A DNA stretch of 64,000 bases, from contig NZ_JAKWJQ010000006.1 in assembly GCF_022761015.1 (NCBI RefSeq), positions 124,001 through 188,000 on the forward strand. Direction: 5' to 3'. A program made the position numbers and the translations under genes. The notes below the pieces were generated by a model. The model did no database searches, was not told the DNA's origin, and was given only the letters and a program-made list of their open reading frames with translations. The DNA is from Humibacter sp. RRB41 (GTDB taxonomy: Bacteria > Actinomycetota > Actinomycetes > Actinomycetales > Microbacteriaceae). Positions 50,165 to 60,100 of the stretch are shown here, piece by piece (within the stretch, counting starts at the first letter, position 1; each line of letters opens with the position of its first letter).

Positions 50165-51571
50165 GTGAAGACCACGGTCGAAAAGCTGAGCCCGACACGG
50201 ACGAAGCTCACCATCGCAGTGACCCCGGAGGAACTGCAGCCCAGCATCAAGCACGCTTACGAGCACCTCGCTGAGCAGGTCGACATCCCCGGGTTCCGTA
50301 AGGGCAAGGTCCCGCCGCCCATCATCGATCAGCGCGTCGGCAAGGGTGCCGTGCTTGAGCATGCCGTCAACGAGGGTCTCGACGGCTTCTTCCGCGCCGC
50401 GGTCGAGGAGAACGACGTTCGCCCGGTCGGACGCCCCGAGGCCGACATCACCGACTGGCCCAGCGACAAGGACTTCTCCGGTGACCTCATCGTCGCCATC
50501 GAGGTCGACGTGCGCCCTGAGATCACCCTTCCCGAGTACGACGGCCTGGAGCTCACCGTCGACGCCGTCGAGGTCACCCCCGACGACGTCGAAGAAGAGC
50601 TCGACCGTCTCCGGAGCCGCTTCGGCACGCTGGTCACCGTCGACCGTCCCGCCAAGACAGGCGACTTCGCCCAGCTCGATCTCGTCGCAACCATCGGCGA
50701 TGAGCAGATCGACACAGCAAGCAACATCTCCTACGAGGTCGGCTCGGGCGAACTGGTCGAGGGCATCGACGAGGCGCTCGACGCTCTTTCGGCCGGCGAG
50801 ACCACCACGTTCACCTCCAAGCTGCTCGGCGGCGACCACGAGGGCGAAGACGCCGAGATCACCGTGACGCTGAACGCCGTCAAGGAGCGCGAGCTTCCGG
50901 ATGCCGACGACGACTTCGCCCAGATCTCCAGCGAGTTCGACACCATCGGTGAACTGCGCGAGAACCTCCGTGGCGAGGCTGCTCGTGGCAAGACCTTCGG
51001 TCAGGGCAATGACGCGCGCAACCTGCTCGTCGATCGTCTGCTCGAGCTCACCGACATCCCGGTGCCGCCGGCCGTCGTCGAAGACGAGGTGCACCGTCAC
51101 CTCGAGTCCGAGGACCGTCTCGAAGACGAGGTGCACCGCGCCGAGGTGACCGAGGCCAGCGACAAGTCGTTCCGCACTCAGGTGCTGCTCGACGAGATCG
51201 CGCAGAAGGAGAACATCACCGTCAATCAGGACGAGCTGAGCAACTACCTCGTGCAGGCCGCGTCCCAGTACGGCATGGACCCGAACGAGTTCGTCACCGC
51301 GCTCGGCGAGAACGGCCAGATTCCGCAGATGGTCGGCGAGGTCACCCGCAACAAGACCATCGCCGTGCTGCTCGGGCGTGCCGTCGTCAAGGACACCAAC
51401 GGCAAGCCGGTCGACCTGTCGGAGTTCGCCGCAGTACCGGATTCGACTGAGGATGCCGGCGCCGACGATGCTGAGGCTGCCGCTGGCAGCGAGACCGCTG
51501 ACACCGACGCCGATGCAGAGGCGACCGAGGAGAAGCCCAAGACGAAGTCGAGCAAGGCGAAGAAGGCGTAG
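50165..51571 (+). CDS. tig: Trigger factor, ribosome-associated chaperone and prolyl isomerase
   Basis: 468 residues. The ribosome-binding signature [12 protein letters not shown] is near residue 44; FKBP-like PPIase strands ([15 protein letters not shown] and the [17 protein letters not shown] segment) and the C-terminal chaperone arms follow. The last 60 residues are acidic then basic ([13 protein letters not shown] ... [10 protein letters not shown]), an actinobacterial extension. It meets nascent chains at the exit tunnel. GTG 50165 has AGGAG at nine bases; the frame is open upstream through tRNA-Pro, so this is the true start. Confidence 0.95.
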   Translation: MKTTVEKLSPTRTKLTIAVTPEELQPSIKHAYEHLAEQVDIPGFRKGKVPPPIIDQRVGKGAVLEHAVNEGLDGFFRAAVEENDVRPVGRPEADITDWPSDKDFSGDLIVAIEVDVRPEITLPEYDGLELTVDAVEVTPDDVEEELDRLRSRFGTLVTVDRPAKTGDFAQLDLVATIGDEQIDTASNISYEVGSGELVEGIDEALDALSAGETTTFTSKLLGGDHEGEDAEITVTLNAVKERELPDADDDFAQISSEFDTIGELRENLRGEAARGKTFGQGNDARNLLVDRLLELTDIPVPPAVVEDEVHRHLESEDRLEDEVHRAEVTEASDKSFRTQVLLDEIAQKENITVNQDELSNYLVQAASQYGMDPNEFVTALGENGQIPQMVGEVTRNKTIAVLLGRAVVKDTNGKPVDLSEFAAVPDSTEDAGADDAEAAAGSETADTDADAEATEEKPKTKSSKAKKA

Positions 51572-51609
51572 CCGCGCAGTGGCGTAGCCGCGCTAGAGTC
51601 GTGCTCGTA

Positions 51610-51643
51610 AGAGGGGGGTGGATGCATCGCATCCGCCCCCTCT
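51610..51643 (+). terminator. Imperfect GC-rich hairpin after tig
   Basis: AGAGGGGG...GGATGC / GCATCC...CCCCCTCT, with a small internal bulge, loop ATC. Likely terminator of the tig transcript. Confidence 0.6.
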
Positions 51644-51688
51644 CACGTCTGAGGTGCCGTAGGAATGCGAGACGACGAGGAGCGGTCA

Positions 51689-52165
51689 GTGGCCGACTGG
51701 GACAGTCAGTTCGACGGGGTCTGGGCTGACGAGAGCCTGAGCGACGCCGAACGCATCGAACGCATCGATCGCCTGGCCGGAGTATGGGGAGACAACGCCA
51801 TCGCTCTGTTCCACCGCGCCGGCGCGCGCGACGCCGCCGGACGCGAGGCGGAAGCCGAACCTCTTTATCGGCGCGCTCTCGTCCTCGGGCTCGACGATGA
51901 CCACCGGGTACGAGCGGTCGTCCAGCTGGCCAGCACATTGCGCAATCTCGGACGCGTGCACGAAGCGGTCTGGATGCTCGGTGACGAGCACACGAATCAC
52001 CAGACCTCGCCGTACCGCGACGCGGTCGCCGCGTTCTACGCACTCGCCCTCGCGACCAGCGGCGAGTCTCGGCGCGCCACCTCGGTTGCGCTCACGGCGC
52101 TCGCTCCGCATCTACCGCTCTATCGCACGTCGGTCTCCCAGTACGCGAAAGACATCGCCTACTGA
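51689..52165 (+). CDS. TPR_5-type tetratricopeptide protein
   Basis: 158 residues consisting of helical hairpins: NAIALFHRAGARDAAGREAEAEPLYRRAL and VQLASTLRNLGRVHEAVWML, the TPR_5 family of small tetratricopeptide proteins in Actinobacteria. Likely a protein-interaction module with unknown partner. GTG 51689 is preceded by GAGGAG seven bases upstream; ATG 51665 is an alternative with poorer signal. Two copies of a GC-rich hairpin sequence follow the stop. Confidence 0.75.
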   Translation: MADWDSQFDGVWADESLSDAERIERIDRLAGVWGDNAIALFHRAGARDAAGREAEAEPLYRRALVLGLDDDHRVRAVVQLASTLRNLGRVHEAVWMLGDEHTNHQTSPYRDAVAAFYALALATSGESRRATSVALTALAPHLPLYRTSVSQYAKDIAY

Positions 52166-52169
52166 GACT

Positions 52170-52234
52170 CGCCCGGGGCTCTGTCCCTGGCACTGTGCTC
52201 GTTCGGTTCGCCCCGGGGCTCTGCCCCTGGCGAA
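52170..52234 (+). terminator. Duplicated GC-rich terminator-like hairpin
   Basis: The sequence CGCCC(C)GGGGCTCTG...CCCTGGC is present twice (52170-52191 and 52209-52231). The second copy lies in a full hairpin TTCGCC...GGCGAA (52207-52234). No T run follows. It separates the TPR gene from clpP1. Confidence 0.65.
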
Positions 52235-52297
52235 CAGGCCGGTGCTGTTGCGTTGCCTTCGATAGATTCGAGAGCACGTAAGAAAAGGAGCACGTTC

Positions 52298-52882
52298 ATG
52301 GCCGACGCGACACTGCAACCCAGTGTTTTTGACCGACTGCTGAAGGATCGCATCATCTGGCTCGGCTCGGAGGTGCGCGATGATAACGCGAACGAAATCG
52401 CCGCAAAGCTGCTGCTTCTGGCTGCGGAAGATCCCAAGCGCGACATCTACCTCTACATCAATTCGCCCGGCGGTTCGATCACTGCCGGCATGGCCATCTA
52501 CGACACGATGCAGTTCGTGCCGAATGACATCGTCACCGTCGGAATCGGCATGGCGGCATCCATGGGTCAGCTGTTGCTGACGGCGGGCACCATGGGCAAG
52601 CGTTACATCACCCCGAACGCCCGGGTGCTGCTCCACCAGCCGCACGGCGGATTCGGTGGTACGGCCAGCGACATCCAGACGCAGGCCCAGCTCATTCTCG
52701 ACATGAAGAAGCGACTCGCCGAGATCACCGCATCGCAGACCGGGAAGACCGTCGAGCAGATCAACTCCGACGGTGACCGCGACCGCTGGTTCACCGCCCA
52801 GGAAGCTCTGGAATACGGCTTCGTGGACCACATTCGCGAGTCGGCCACCGACGTCATCGGCGGCGGCGGAACCCAGGATTAG
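52298..52882 (+). CDS. clpP1: ATP-dependent Clp protease proteolytic subunit 1
   Basis: 194 residues. Catalytic triad Ser88 in [11 protein letters not shown], His113 in LLHQPHGG and Asp162 in DGDRDRWF. ClpP1 and the adjacent ClpP2 form mixed heptameric rings in Actinobacteria, working with ClpX/ClpC. GGAG seven bases before ATG 52298 decides the start. TAGATT at 52263-52268 is a possible -10 box. Confidence 0.97.
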   Translation: MADATLQPSVFDRLLKDRIIWLGSEVRDDNANEIAAKLLLLAAEDPKRDIYLYINSPGGSITAGMAIYDTMQFVPNDIVTVGIGMAASMGQLLLTAGTMGKRYITPNARVLLHQPHGGFGGTASDIQTQAQLILDMKKRLAEITASQTGKTVEQINSDGDRDRWFTAQEALEYGFVDHIRESATDVIGGGGTQD

Positions 52883-52910
52883 GCGAGAGAGAACGAAGGA
52901 AACGACACAC

Positions 52911-53588
52911 ATGGAAACCCCGAACTTCTCCGGACTGGCCGGTGGTGCCTCGCGCATCCCGATGCCGGGCTCGCGTTACATCCTGCCCAGCTTCGAAGAG
53001 CGCACCGCCTACGGCTACAAGCGTCAAGACCCCTATGCCAAGCTCTTCGAGGATCGCATCATCTTCCTCGGCGTTCAGGTGGACGACGCGTCGGCCGACG
53101 ACATCATGGCTCAGCTGCTCGTGCTGGAGAGCCAGGATCCCGATCGCGACATCGTCATGTACATCAACTCGCCTGGCGGCTCGTTCACGGCCATGACCGC
53201 GATCTACGACACGATGCAGTACATCCGTCCGCAGATCCAGACGGTCGTGCTCGGCCAGGCTGCCTCCGCTGCCGCAGTGTTGACGGCAGCCGGCACGCCG
53301 GGCAAGCGTCTCGCCCTGCCGAACGCACGCATCCTCATCCACCAGCCCGCCGTCGGCGAGGCCGGTCAGGGGCAGGCGTCCGACATCGAGATCCAGGCCA
53401 ACGAGATCATGCGCATGCGCACGTGGCTCGAGGCGACGCTTTCGCAGCACACCGGCAAAGACGTCGCGCAGGTCAACAAAGACATCGATCGCGACAAGAT
53501 CCTGTCGGCCGAAGAGGCCCTCGAGTACGGACTCATCGATCAGGTGCTCACCAGCCGCAAGAGCCTCCCGGCTCTCACGGCGAAGTAG
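52911..53588 (+). CDS. clpP2: ATP-dependent Clp protease proteolytic subunit 2
   Basis: 225 residues, with a longer N terminus than ClpP1 (about 30 extra residues, YILPSFEERTAYG) typical of actinobacterial ClpP2. Ser119 (GQAASAAAVL), His144 (LIHQPAVGE) and Asp194 (DIDRDKIL) form the triad. AAGGA precedes ATG 52911 by about ten bases. It begins 28 bases after clpP1, so both come from one operon. Confidence 0.97.
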   Translation: METPNFSGLAGGASRIPMPGSRYILPSFEERTAYGYKRQDPYAKLFEDRIIFLGVQVDDASADDIMAQLLVLESQDPDRDIVMYINSPGGSFTAMTAIYDTMQYIRPQIQTVVLGQAASAAAVLTAAGTPGKRLALPNARILIHQPAVGEAGQGQASDIEIQANEIMRMRTWLEATLSQHTGKDVAQVNKDIDRDKILSAEEALEYGLIDQVLTSRKSLPALTAK

Positions 53589-53603
53589 TAAACGCACGAC
53601 GAC

Positions 53604-53640
53604 CGAAGCGGCGGCGGAACGGATGTTCGCCGCCGCTTCG
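53604..53640 (+). terminator. 13-bp hairpin after clpP2
   Basis: CGAAGCGGCGGCG / CGCCGCCGCTTCG with an 11-base loop, 15 bases after the clpP2 stop. No T tract. It probably separates clpP1P2 from clpX transcription. Confidence 0.7.
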
Positions 53641-53703
53641 CCGTCTCGCGAACGAGTCGGCACGCGGGCCGCAGAGCTCCCGCCCAATGTCGGCGCCACA
53701 GGT

Positions 53704-53709
53704 TAGGCT
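53704..53709 (+). promoter_or_regulatory. -10 box TAGGCT for clpX
   Basis: Gives a leader of about 23 bases containing the GGGAGG ribosome site before ATG 53739, i.e. not leaderless here. Confidence 0.5.
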
Positions 53710-53738
53710 CGTAAGAAGCGGCCCACTCGGGAGGTTCC

Positions 53739-55019
<1,281 letters not shown>

Positions 55020-55024
55020 CAGGC

Positions 55025-56068
55025 GTGGCGAGTCCACTGCCTATCGTCAGACCGTCGCGCCTTCGTGCGGGTGACAGGGTTGCCGTGGTCGCAACGTCGT
55101 GGCCGGGATCGACAGTCTTTCCGCACGTCTACCGGGCAGGTATCGACACGCTCGAGACGGCGTTGGGACTGGTTCCCGTCGAGTATCCGTCGACGGGGTT
55201 GACGTCGCAGGAGGCGTGGCTCGATCCGAAGGCGAGGGCCGACGACCTGAACGCGGCATTCGCCGATCCCGACATCGCCGGTGTGATCGCGGTGATCGGT
55301 GGCGACGACTCGATCAGGATTCTGCCGCATCTCGACCTCGAGACGATGCGGGCACATCCGAAGGTGCTGATGGGCTATTCGGACACGGCGACGCAACTGA
55401 CCTGGCTCGCACAACACGGCATCGTGACCTTCAACGGACCGGCGGTGATGGCGGGCTTCGCGCAGGCAGCGAACCTGCCCGGCATGCTGCAGCACGTGAG
55501 AGACGTGCTCTTCAACCCGCAGCCCGAGCACGAGTACCGGCCCTATTCCAGGTGGACGACCGGGTATCCCGATTGGGGTCAGCAGGACGGCACCAGGGTG
55601 AATCGGCTCCGCAGGCACAACGGATGGCGGTGGTTACGCGGTTCGACAGCGCGTAGCGGTCGTCTCTTCGGCGGCTGCATCGAGGTGCTCGACATGATGG
55701 TCGGTACTCGATTCTGGCCGGAGCCCGCGTTCTTCGACGACCGCATCCTGTTCGTGGAGACCTCGGAGGATGTCCCGCCGCCCGCGCAGGTGGGGTACTG
55801 GCTGCGTAATTTCGGGGCACAGGGCATCCTGAACCGCATCGCGGGGCTCGTGGTGGGCAGGCCTCGCGGATACACCGCGGAACAGGTGCACGAGCTCGAC
55901 CGTCTCGTCGTGGAGCGGCTCGAAGAATGGCACGTCGACGACATTCCTGTGGTCAGCGGCGTCGACGTCGGACACACCGACCCGCAGTTCGTTCTGCCGA
56001 ACAATGTCCTGGCCGAGCTCGACCCGATCGCCGGGCGATTCCGGCTTCTGGAGCCGGCCGTTCTCTGA
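55025..56068 (+). CDS. LD-carboxypeptidase/MccF-like serine peptidase (S66)
   Basis: 347 residues. The nucleophile elbow GYSDTATQLTW near residue 118 and the later VDVGHTDPQ (His) near residue 321 match the S66 family Ser-Glu-His triad. Members cleave L,D-peptide bonds in recycled murein tripeptides, or inactivate microcin C (MccF). Which applies here is not clear; the length (347 vs about 300 for LdcA) and the FNGPAVMAGFAQ segment resemble MccF-like proteins. GTG 55025 lies five bases behind clpX. Confidence 0.88.
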   Translation: MASPLPIVRPSRLRAGDRVAVVATSWPGSTVFPHVYRAGIDTLETALGLVPVEYPSTGLTSQEAWLDPKARADDLNAAFADPDIAGVIAVIGGDDSIRILPHLDLETMRAHPKVLMGYSDTATQLTWLAQHGIVTFNGPAVMAGFAQAANLPGMLQHVRDVLFNPQPEHEYRPYSRWTTGYPDWGQQDGTRVNRLRRHNGWRWLRGSTARSGRLFGGCIEVLDMMVGTRFWPEPAFFDDRILFVETSEDVPPPAQVGYWLRNFGAQGILNRIAGLVVGRPRGYTAEQVHELDRLVVERLEEWHVDDIPVVSGVDVGHTDPQFVLPNNVLAELDPIAGRFRLLEPAVL

Positions 56069-56103
56069 TCTCGCGAACCGTGGATGCGGCGCAGTGGTGC
56101 GCG

Positions 56104-56109
56104 TAGCAT
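56104..56109 (+). promoter_or_regulatory. -10 box TAGCAT upstream of the Cys/Met-rich gene
   Basis: Would give a leader of about 28 bases with a G-rich ribosome site before ATG 56144. Confidence 0.4.
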
Positions 56110-56143
56110 CGCCGGTGACGCTGGAAACGAGAACGGGGATGCG

Positions 56144-56569
56144 ATGGACGCGAACATGACCGCCGAGATGATGCAGACGATGTCGATGGACACCTTCGGC
56201 ATGCCGGCGATGGACATGATGACGATGCAGCAGTGCATCGAGGCGTGTTCGGCCTGCGAGCAGGCGTGCACGATGTGCGCCGACAACGCCATGGCGGATG
56301 GCATGATCAAATGCGCGTCGATGTGCATGGACTGCGCGGATGTCTGCAACACGATGATGCGCATGATGATGCGGCCCAGCGGGTTCGACATGCCGTCGAT
56401 GCGAGCCATGCTGCAGGCGTGCATGACGATGTGCTCCGCCTGTGCCGACGAGTGCGGCAATCACGCGGAGATGAGCGAGACCTGCCGCATGTGTCAGATG
56501 GCGTGCGAGGCCTGCGTCGCAGCATGCCGCGCGATGATGGACATGTTCGCTGCGGCCGAGACCGCCTGA
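56144..56569 (+). CDS. Cys/Met-rich four-helix copper-binding protein (DUF326/Csp type)
   Basis: 141 residues, strikingly rich in Met and Cys. Repeated CxxC patterns line one face of predicted helices (QQCIEACSACEQACTMCAD, CASMCMDCADVC, CMTMCSACADEC, TCRMCQMACEACVAAC). This is the four-helix-bundle copper-storage (Csp/DUF326) family, which stores many Cu(I) ions in its core. No signal peptide is present, so it would be the cytosolic Csp3-like type. A Met-rich N-terminal segment (MMQTMSMDTFGMPAMDMMTM) may assist copper loading. No copper exporter or regulator is adjacent. Confidence 0.85.
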   Translation: MDANMTAEMMQTMSMDTFGMPAMDMMTMQQCIEACSACEQACTMCADNAMADGMIKCASMCMDCADVCNTMMRMMMRPSGFDMPSMRAMLQACMTMCSACADECGNHAEMSETCRMCQMACEACVAACRAMMDMFAAAETA

Positions 56570-56584
56570 ACAGTCACCTTCTGT

Positions 56585-56947
56585 TTACGGTGCCTCGGTC
56601 TGATCCACCGCGAAGTTCTCCGAGCGGTACAACACGTTGAACCGACGCGAACCCGCCGACAGTACGTTGTAGACGGCGTGCAGCGCCACCGGCTCACCGG
56701 GGGAGACCGTCCCGGCGAGATCCCGGTGGTTCCAGAGCGCGACGGGTGTGCCGTCGATGGCATAGGCATCCACCCAGCCGTCCTCGTGAACCGTAGCGAC
56801 GACCAGGTCGAGCCAGTGCGACGGCGTTGCGGCGGCGAGCCGCAACTGCAGAGCGTGCAACCCGTGGCCGGGACGGATGTCCGCGCACATCTCGCCGAGC
56901 TCGCACGCGCAGTCCGCGGTGTGATCGAGTTCGGGGAGAAGGGACAT
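56585..56947 (-). CDS. Hypothetical protein with N-terminal His/Cys cluster, 120 aa
   Basis: Unrecognised. The N-terminal DHTADCACELGEMCADIRPGH holds one His and three Cys that could bind a metal; the remainder is beta-rich (WLDLVVATVHEDGWVDAYAIDG, EPVALHAVYNVLSAGSRRFNVLY). The start ATG 56947 has GAGGAAA upstream; a longer frame upstream would overlap the M3 peptidase terminator, so it is rejected. It is convergent with the copper-protein gene, which may be coincidental or point to metal homeostasis. Confidence 0.55.
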   Translation of the reverse strand: MSLLPELDHTADCACELGEMCADIRPGHGLHALQLRLAAATPSHWLDLVVATVHEDGWVDAYAIDGTPVALWNHRDLAGTVSPGEPVALHAVYNVLSAGSRRFNVLYRSENFAVDQTEAP

Positions 56948-57052
56948 GGCTTTCCTCACGGGGTTCGCATCTCCCCGAGGTTCGAGGACGACCTGATCAC
57001 GGTACGAAATCCCCGCGGAACCCGCACGTCGGTCCGTCACGCAGAGCAACAA

Positions 57053-57082
57053 ACGCGGCATCCGTGGCTGCGGATGCCGCGT
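57053..57082 (-). terminator. Intrinsic terminator of the M3 peptidase gene
   Basis: Arms ACGCGGCATCCG (57053-57064) and CGGATGCCGCGT (57071-57082), loop TGGCTG. On the minus strand it is followed by TTGTTGCTC, a T-rich tail, 35 bases after the gene stop. Confidence 0.75.
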
Positions 57083-57116
57083 CGTGCGCCTTCGCAGGCC
57101 GCGCTACGCGGCGGCG

Positions 57117-59138
57117 CTACTGCAAGCCGCGGCGACGCAGCAATGGCTCGATGACGGCATCCCTCCCGCGGAAGTCGCGGTACGCCTCCAACGGATCCTT
57201 CGACCCGCCGACGCCGAGCAGCCGCGCGCGGAACCGTTCGCCCGCCTCGCGGGAGAGCCCGCCGTTCTCCTTGAACCACTCCACCGTGTCGGCGTCGAGC
57301 ACCTCGCTCCAGATGTAGGAGTAGTACCCGGCGTCGTATCCGCCCGAGAATGTGTGCGCGAAGTAGGTGCTGGAGTACCGCGGCGGCACCGCCGTGTCGT
57401 TCAGGCCGGCATCGGCAAGTGCGGCGGCCTCGAAGTCTTCGACCGACGTGACGTCGGCATCTGCGTCGATGCGATGCCAGGCCTGGTCGAGCATGGCGGC
57501 GGCGAGGTACTCGCTCGTCAGGAAGCCCTGGTTGAACGCCTCGGAGGCGTGGATGCGCTCGACGAGCTCGGCGGGCATCCGCTCGCCCGTCACGTGGTGG
57601 CGCGCATAGTTGTCCAGCACCTCCGGCCAGAGCATCCACATCTCGTTCACCTGGCTGGGGAACTCGACGAAATCGCGGAACACGCTGGTGCCCGCGAACT
57701 TCGGGTAGGTGGTCGCACCGAAGAGTCCGTGCAGCGCGTGGCCGAACTCGTGGAAGAGGGTGCTCACCTCGTCGTACGTGAGCAGGGTCGGTTCGCCGTC
57801 TGCCGGCTTGGGCACGTTGTGATTGTTCACCACGACCGTGCCTCCGCCGAGCAGGCGGGTGTGCTGGCCGAGGTCGTTCATCCAGGCGCCGCCGCGCTTG
57901 GAGTCACGCGTGTACAGGTCGAAGAGGAACAACCCGAGCGACGAGCCGTCGGACTCGAACACCTCGAACACACGCACGTCGGGGTGGTACGCGGTCAGGT
58001 CGGGGCGTTCCTGAAAGCCGATGCCGTACAGCCGGTTCGCCGCGAAGAACACGCCGTCGCGCAGAACGCGTTCCGCCTCGAAGTACGGCCGCATCGCGGC
58101 GGTGTCGACGTCGTACTTCGCCGCGCGCACCCGCTCCGAGTAGAGTGCCCAGTCCCAGGATTCGATGTCGTGGCCTGCGGACTCGCGCAGATCGGACTTC
58201 TCGCTGGTAGCGTTCGCAGCCGCGGCCGGAGCCAGGCGGGAGAGCATGCCGGCGACGGCATCCGGGGTCTTCGCGGTCTGACCTGCCGTCACGTAGGCCG
58301 CGTGATTCACGAAACCGAGAAGTCGCGCGCGCTCTGCCCGAAGGGCCGTGATGCGCAGTACGAGGTCGCGGGTGTCGAAGTCCCCTCCGCGGATGCCGCG
58401 GGCGCGCGACGCGGTCATGACCCGTTCCCGCACGTTCCGGTTTGTCAACCGGGCGAGGTACGGATGTCCTGTCGGCAGCACGAGGGTGAGCAGGTAACCG
58501 TCGAGTCCCCGCTCGCGCGCTGCCTCCGCCGCGGCAGAGACCGCGGCGGGTTCGAGCCCCGCGAGCTCGGACTCGTCATCGATGTGGACGGCGAGATCGT
58601 TGGTGTCGGCGAGCAGGTTCTTCTCGAACCGTGTCGTCAGCGTGGAGAGTTCGGAGTTGAGTGCCTTCAGACGCTCCTTGTCCTCGTCGCCGAGTCCTGC
58701 GCCGGCGAGCGTGAACTCCTCGAAGTAGCGCACGACGAGGTAGCGGGACTCGTCGTCGAGGCCGAGGTCGTCGAGTTTCTCGTGAACGGCGCGAATGCGC
58801 TCGTAGAGCAGCGGGTCGAGGCTGATCGCGTCCTCGTGCTCCGCAAGCAGCGGCGCAACCTGCTCTTCGATCGCACTGATGTCGTCGTTCGAATCTGCCG
58901 AGCTCTTGTTGAAGAACACCTCGGCCACGTGACGCAGCGTCTGGCCCGAGCGCTCGAGAGGGATGAACGTGTTGTCGAACGTCGGCTCGTCGGCATCGGC
59001 TGTGATCGCCGCGACCTCCTCGCGTTGCTCCGCGAAAGCACGCTCGAACGCCGGGACGTACTGTTCGTCGCTGATCTCGCTGAACGGCGGAAGCCCATGC
59101 GGCAGAGTGCTGGGGGAGAGCAGGGGATTGGTCGTCAT
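57117..59138 (-). CDS. M3-family metallopeptidase (oligopeptidase A / dipeptidyl carboxypeptidase type)
   Basis: 673 residues. The zinc motif HEFGH with the following ALHGLFG lies near residue 463, and the conserved third ligand Glu (EFPSQVNEMW) follows. The long helical clam-shell N-terminal region is intact. It degrades cytoplasmic oligopeptides up to about 20 residues. TAGGCT (59150-59145) six bases before the ATG indicates a leaderless mRNA. Confidence 0.93.
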   Translation of the reverse strand: MTTNPLLSPSTLPHGLPPFSEISDEQYVPAFERAFAEQREEVAAITADADEPTFDNTFIPLERSGQTLRHVAEVFFNKSSADSNDDISAIEEQVAPLLAEHEDAISLDPLLYERIRAVHEKLDDLGLDDESRYLVVRYFEEFTLAGAGLGDEDKERLKALNSELSTLTTRFEKNLLADTNDLAVHIDDESELAGLEPAAVSAAAEAARERGLDGYLLTLVLPTGHPYLARLTNRNVRERVMTASRARGIRGGDFDTRDLVLRITALRAERARLLGFVNHAAYVTAGQTAKTPDAVAGMLSRLAPAAAANATSEKSDLRESAGHDIESWDWALYSERVRAAKYDVDTAAMRPYFEAERVLRDGVFFAANRLYGIGFQERPDLTAYHPDVRVFEVFESDGSSLGLFLFDLYTRDSKRGGAWMNDLGQHTRLLGGGTVVVNNHNVPKPADGEPTLLTYDEVSTLFHEFGHALHGLFGATTYPKFAGTSVFRDFVEFPSQVNEMWMLWPEVLDNYARHHVTGERMPAELVERIHASEAFNQGFLTSEYLAAAMLDQAWHRIDADADVTSVEDFEAAALADAGLNDTAVPPRYSSTYFAHTFSGGYDAGYYSYIWSEVLDADTVEWFKENGGLSREAGERFRARLLGVGGSKDPLEAYRDFRGRDAVIEPLLRRRGLQ

Positions 59139-59144
59139 ATCTCC

Positions 59145-59150
59145 AGCCTA
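59145..59150 (-). promoter_or_regulatory. -10 box TAGGCT for the M3 peptidase
   Basis: Six bases before ATG 59138. Confidence 0.55.
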
Positions 59151-59199
59151 GAACCGACCCGATTGAGCTATTGAGCCGCGCGAGAGGAGCGCAGCTTCC

Positions 59200-59205
59200 T
59201 AGGCT
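59200..59205 (+). promoter_or_regulatory. -10 box TAGGCT for the methyltransferase
   Basis: Six bases before ATG 59212; about 50 bases from the identical, divergent box of the M3 peptidase. Confidence 0.55.
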
Positions 59206-59211
59206 GAGGTC

Positions 59212-60024
59212 ATGGCATCCCACGACAATGAGCGCTACTTGCACGGGCACCACGAGAGCGTGCTGCGCTCGCACTCCTGGCGTACGGCGGAGAATTCCGC
59301 CTCGTACCTCATTCCGCATCTTCGGCCGGGACTTCGGGTGCTCGACGTCGGAAGCGGTCCAGGCACGATCACACTCGATCTCGCACGACTCGTGGCGCCG
59401 GGCGCCGTGGTCGGCATCGACTCCTCTGAGCAGATCGTGGCGAACGCGACGGGCTTGGCAATCGACAACGACCTGCACAACGTGACGTTCGAGGTCGGCG
59501 ATGCGTATGCGCTGGACTTCGAGGATGCCTCGTTCGACGTCGTGCACGCCCATCAGGTTCTGCAGCACCTGGTGGATCCGCTGGCGGCGCTTCGCGAGTT
59601 CCGCCGCGTGCTGAAGCCGGGCGGCATCGTCGCAGTGCGTGACGTGGACTACGGCGCGACCGTCTGGCACCCGGGGCTGCCCGGCTTGGCGAGTTGGCTG
59701 CGCATCTACGAGGATGCCGCTCGCACCAGCGGGGGAGAACCGTTCGCGGGGCGCCATCTGAAGTCGTGGGCACTGGAGGCCGGGTACGAGCACGTCGAGG
59801 CATCCGCGTCGGTGTGGTGCTTCTCGTCGGAGGCCGAACGCGAGTGGTGGGGCGGGTCGTGGGCTGAGCGGACGACGGAGTCGGACTTCGCGACGAGGGC
59901 GATCGAGGGCGGGCACGCGACGCTGGCCGATCTGCACGAGGTCGCGCAGGCGTGGCGCGATTGGGCGACGTCTGCGGATGGCTGGTTCGCCTTGACGCAT
60001 GGGGAGATCATCGCGCGAGCCTGA
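59212..60024 (+). CDS. Class I SAM-dependent methyltransferase (UbiE-like)
   Basis: 270 residues. Motif I VLDVGSGPGTITLDLA near residue 45, the acidic VGIDSSEQ strand, motif III-like VGDAYALDF and HAHQVLQHLVDPLAALREFRRVLKPGG (the LxxxxRVLKPGG helix) identify a UbiE/small-molecule methyltransferase. The substrate is unknown. The stop codon at 60022-60024 touches the first 14-bp iteron of the downstream regulator promoter. Confidence 0.85.
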   Translation: MASHDNERYLHGHHESVLRSHSWRTAENSASYLIPHLRPGLRVLDVGSGPGTITLDLARLVAPGAVVGIDSSEQIVANATGLAIDNDLHNVTFEVGDAYALDFEDASFDVVHAHQVLQHLVDPLAALREFRRVLKPGGIVAVRDVDYGATVWHPGLPGLASWLRIYEDAARTSGGEPFAGRHLKSWALEAGYEHVEASASVWCFSSEAEREWWGGSWAERTTESDFATRAIEGGHATLADLHEVAQAWRDWATSADGWFALTHGEIIARA

Positions 60025-60084
60025 TGCAAAGAACTCATTGCAAAGAAAGTAATGCAAAGAAAAGCTTGCAAAGAAAGCTTTGCA
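60025..60084 (+). repeat. 14-bp-spaced iterons (TGCAAAGAA), four copies plus partial
   Basis: TGCAAAGAA begins at 60025, 60039, 60053 and 60067, exactly 14 bases apart, and a TGCA at 60081 continues the phase. The last interval also forms a dyad TGCAAAG/CTTTGCA (60067-60084). The array fills the intergenic region before an ArsR-like regulator and overlaps that gene's -35 box. Confidence 0.9.
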
Positions 60085-60094
60085 CGCGTAACAT
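60066..60094 (+). promoter_or_regulatory. Promoter TTGCAA-N17-TAACAT, overlapping iterons
   Basis: -35 TTGCAA at 60066-60071, 17-base spacer, -10 TAACAT at 60089-60094, six bases before ATG 60101. Near-consensus spacing; the -35 is inside the fourth iteron. Confidence 0.7.
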
Positions 60095-60100
60095 CGGAGC

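Noticed and set aside
56948-57061. N-terminal extension of the 120-aa protein near 56.9 kb
   Set aside because: It would run through the M3 peptidase terminator, and GAGGAAA precedes the shorter start at 56947.
57084-59174. A 696-codon plus-strand frame opposite the M3 peptidase
   Set aside because: Antisense shadow with no family motif; the minus-strand peptidase is full length with HEFGH.
60025-60084. Replication-origin iterons or a CRISPR-like repeat
   Set aside because: The repeats are short, lie on one promoter and overlap its -35 box; no replication initiator gene or AT-rich unwinding region is present.
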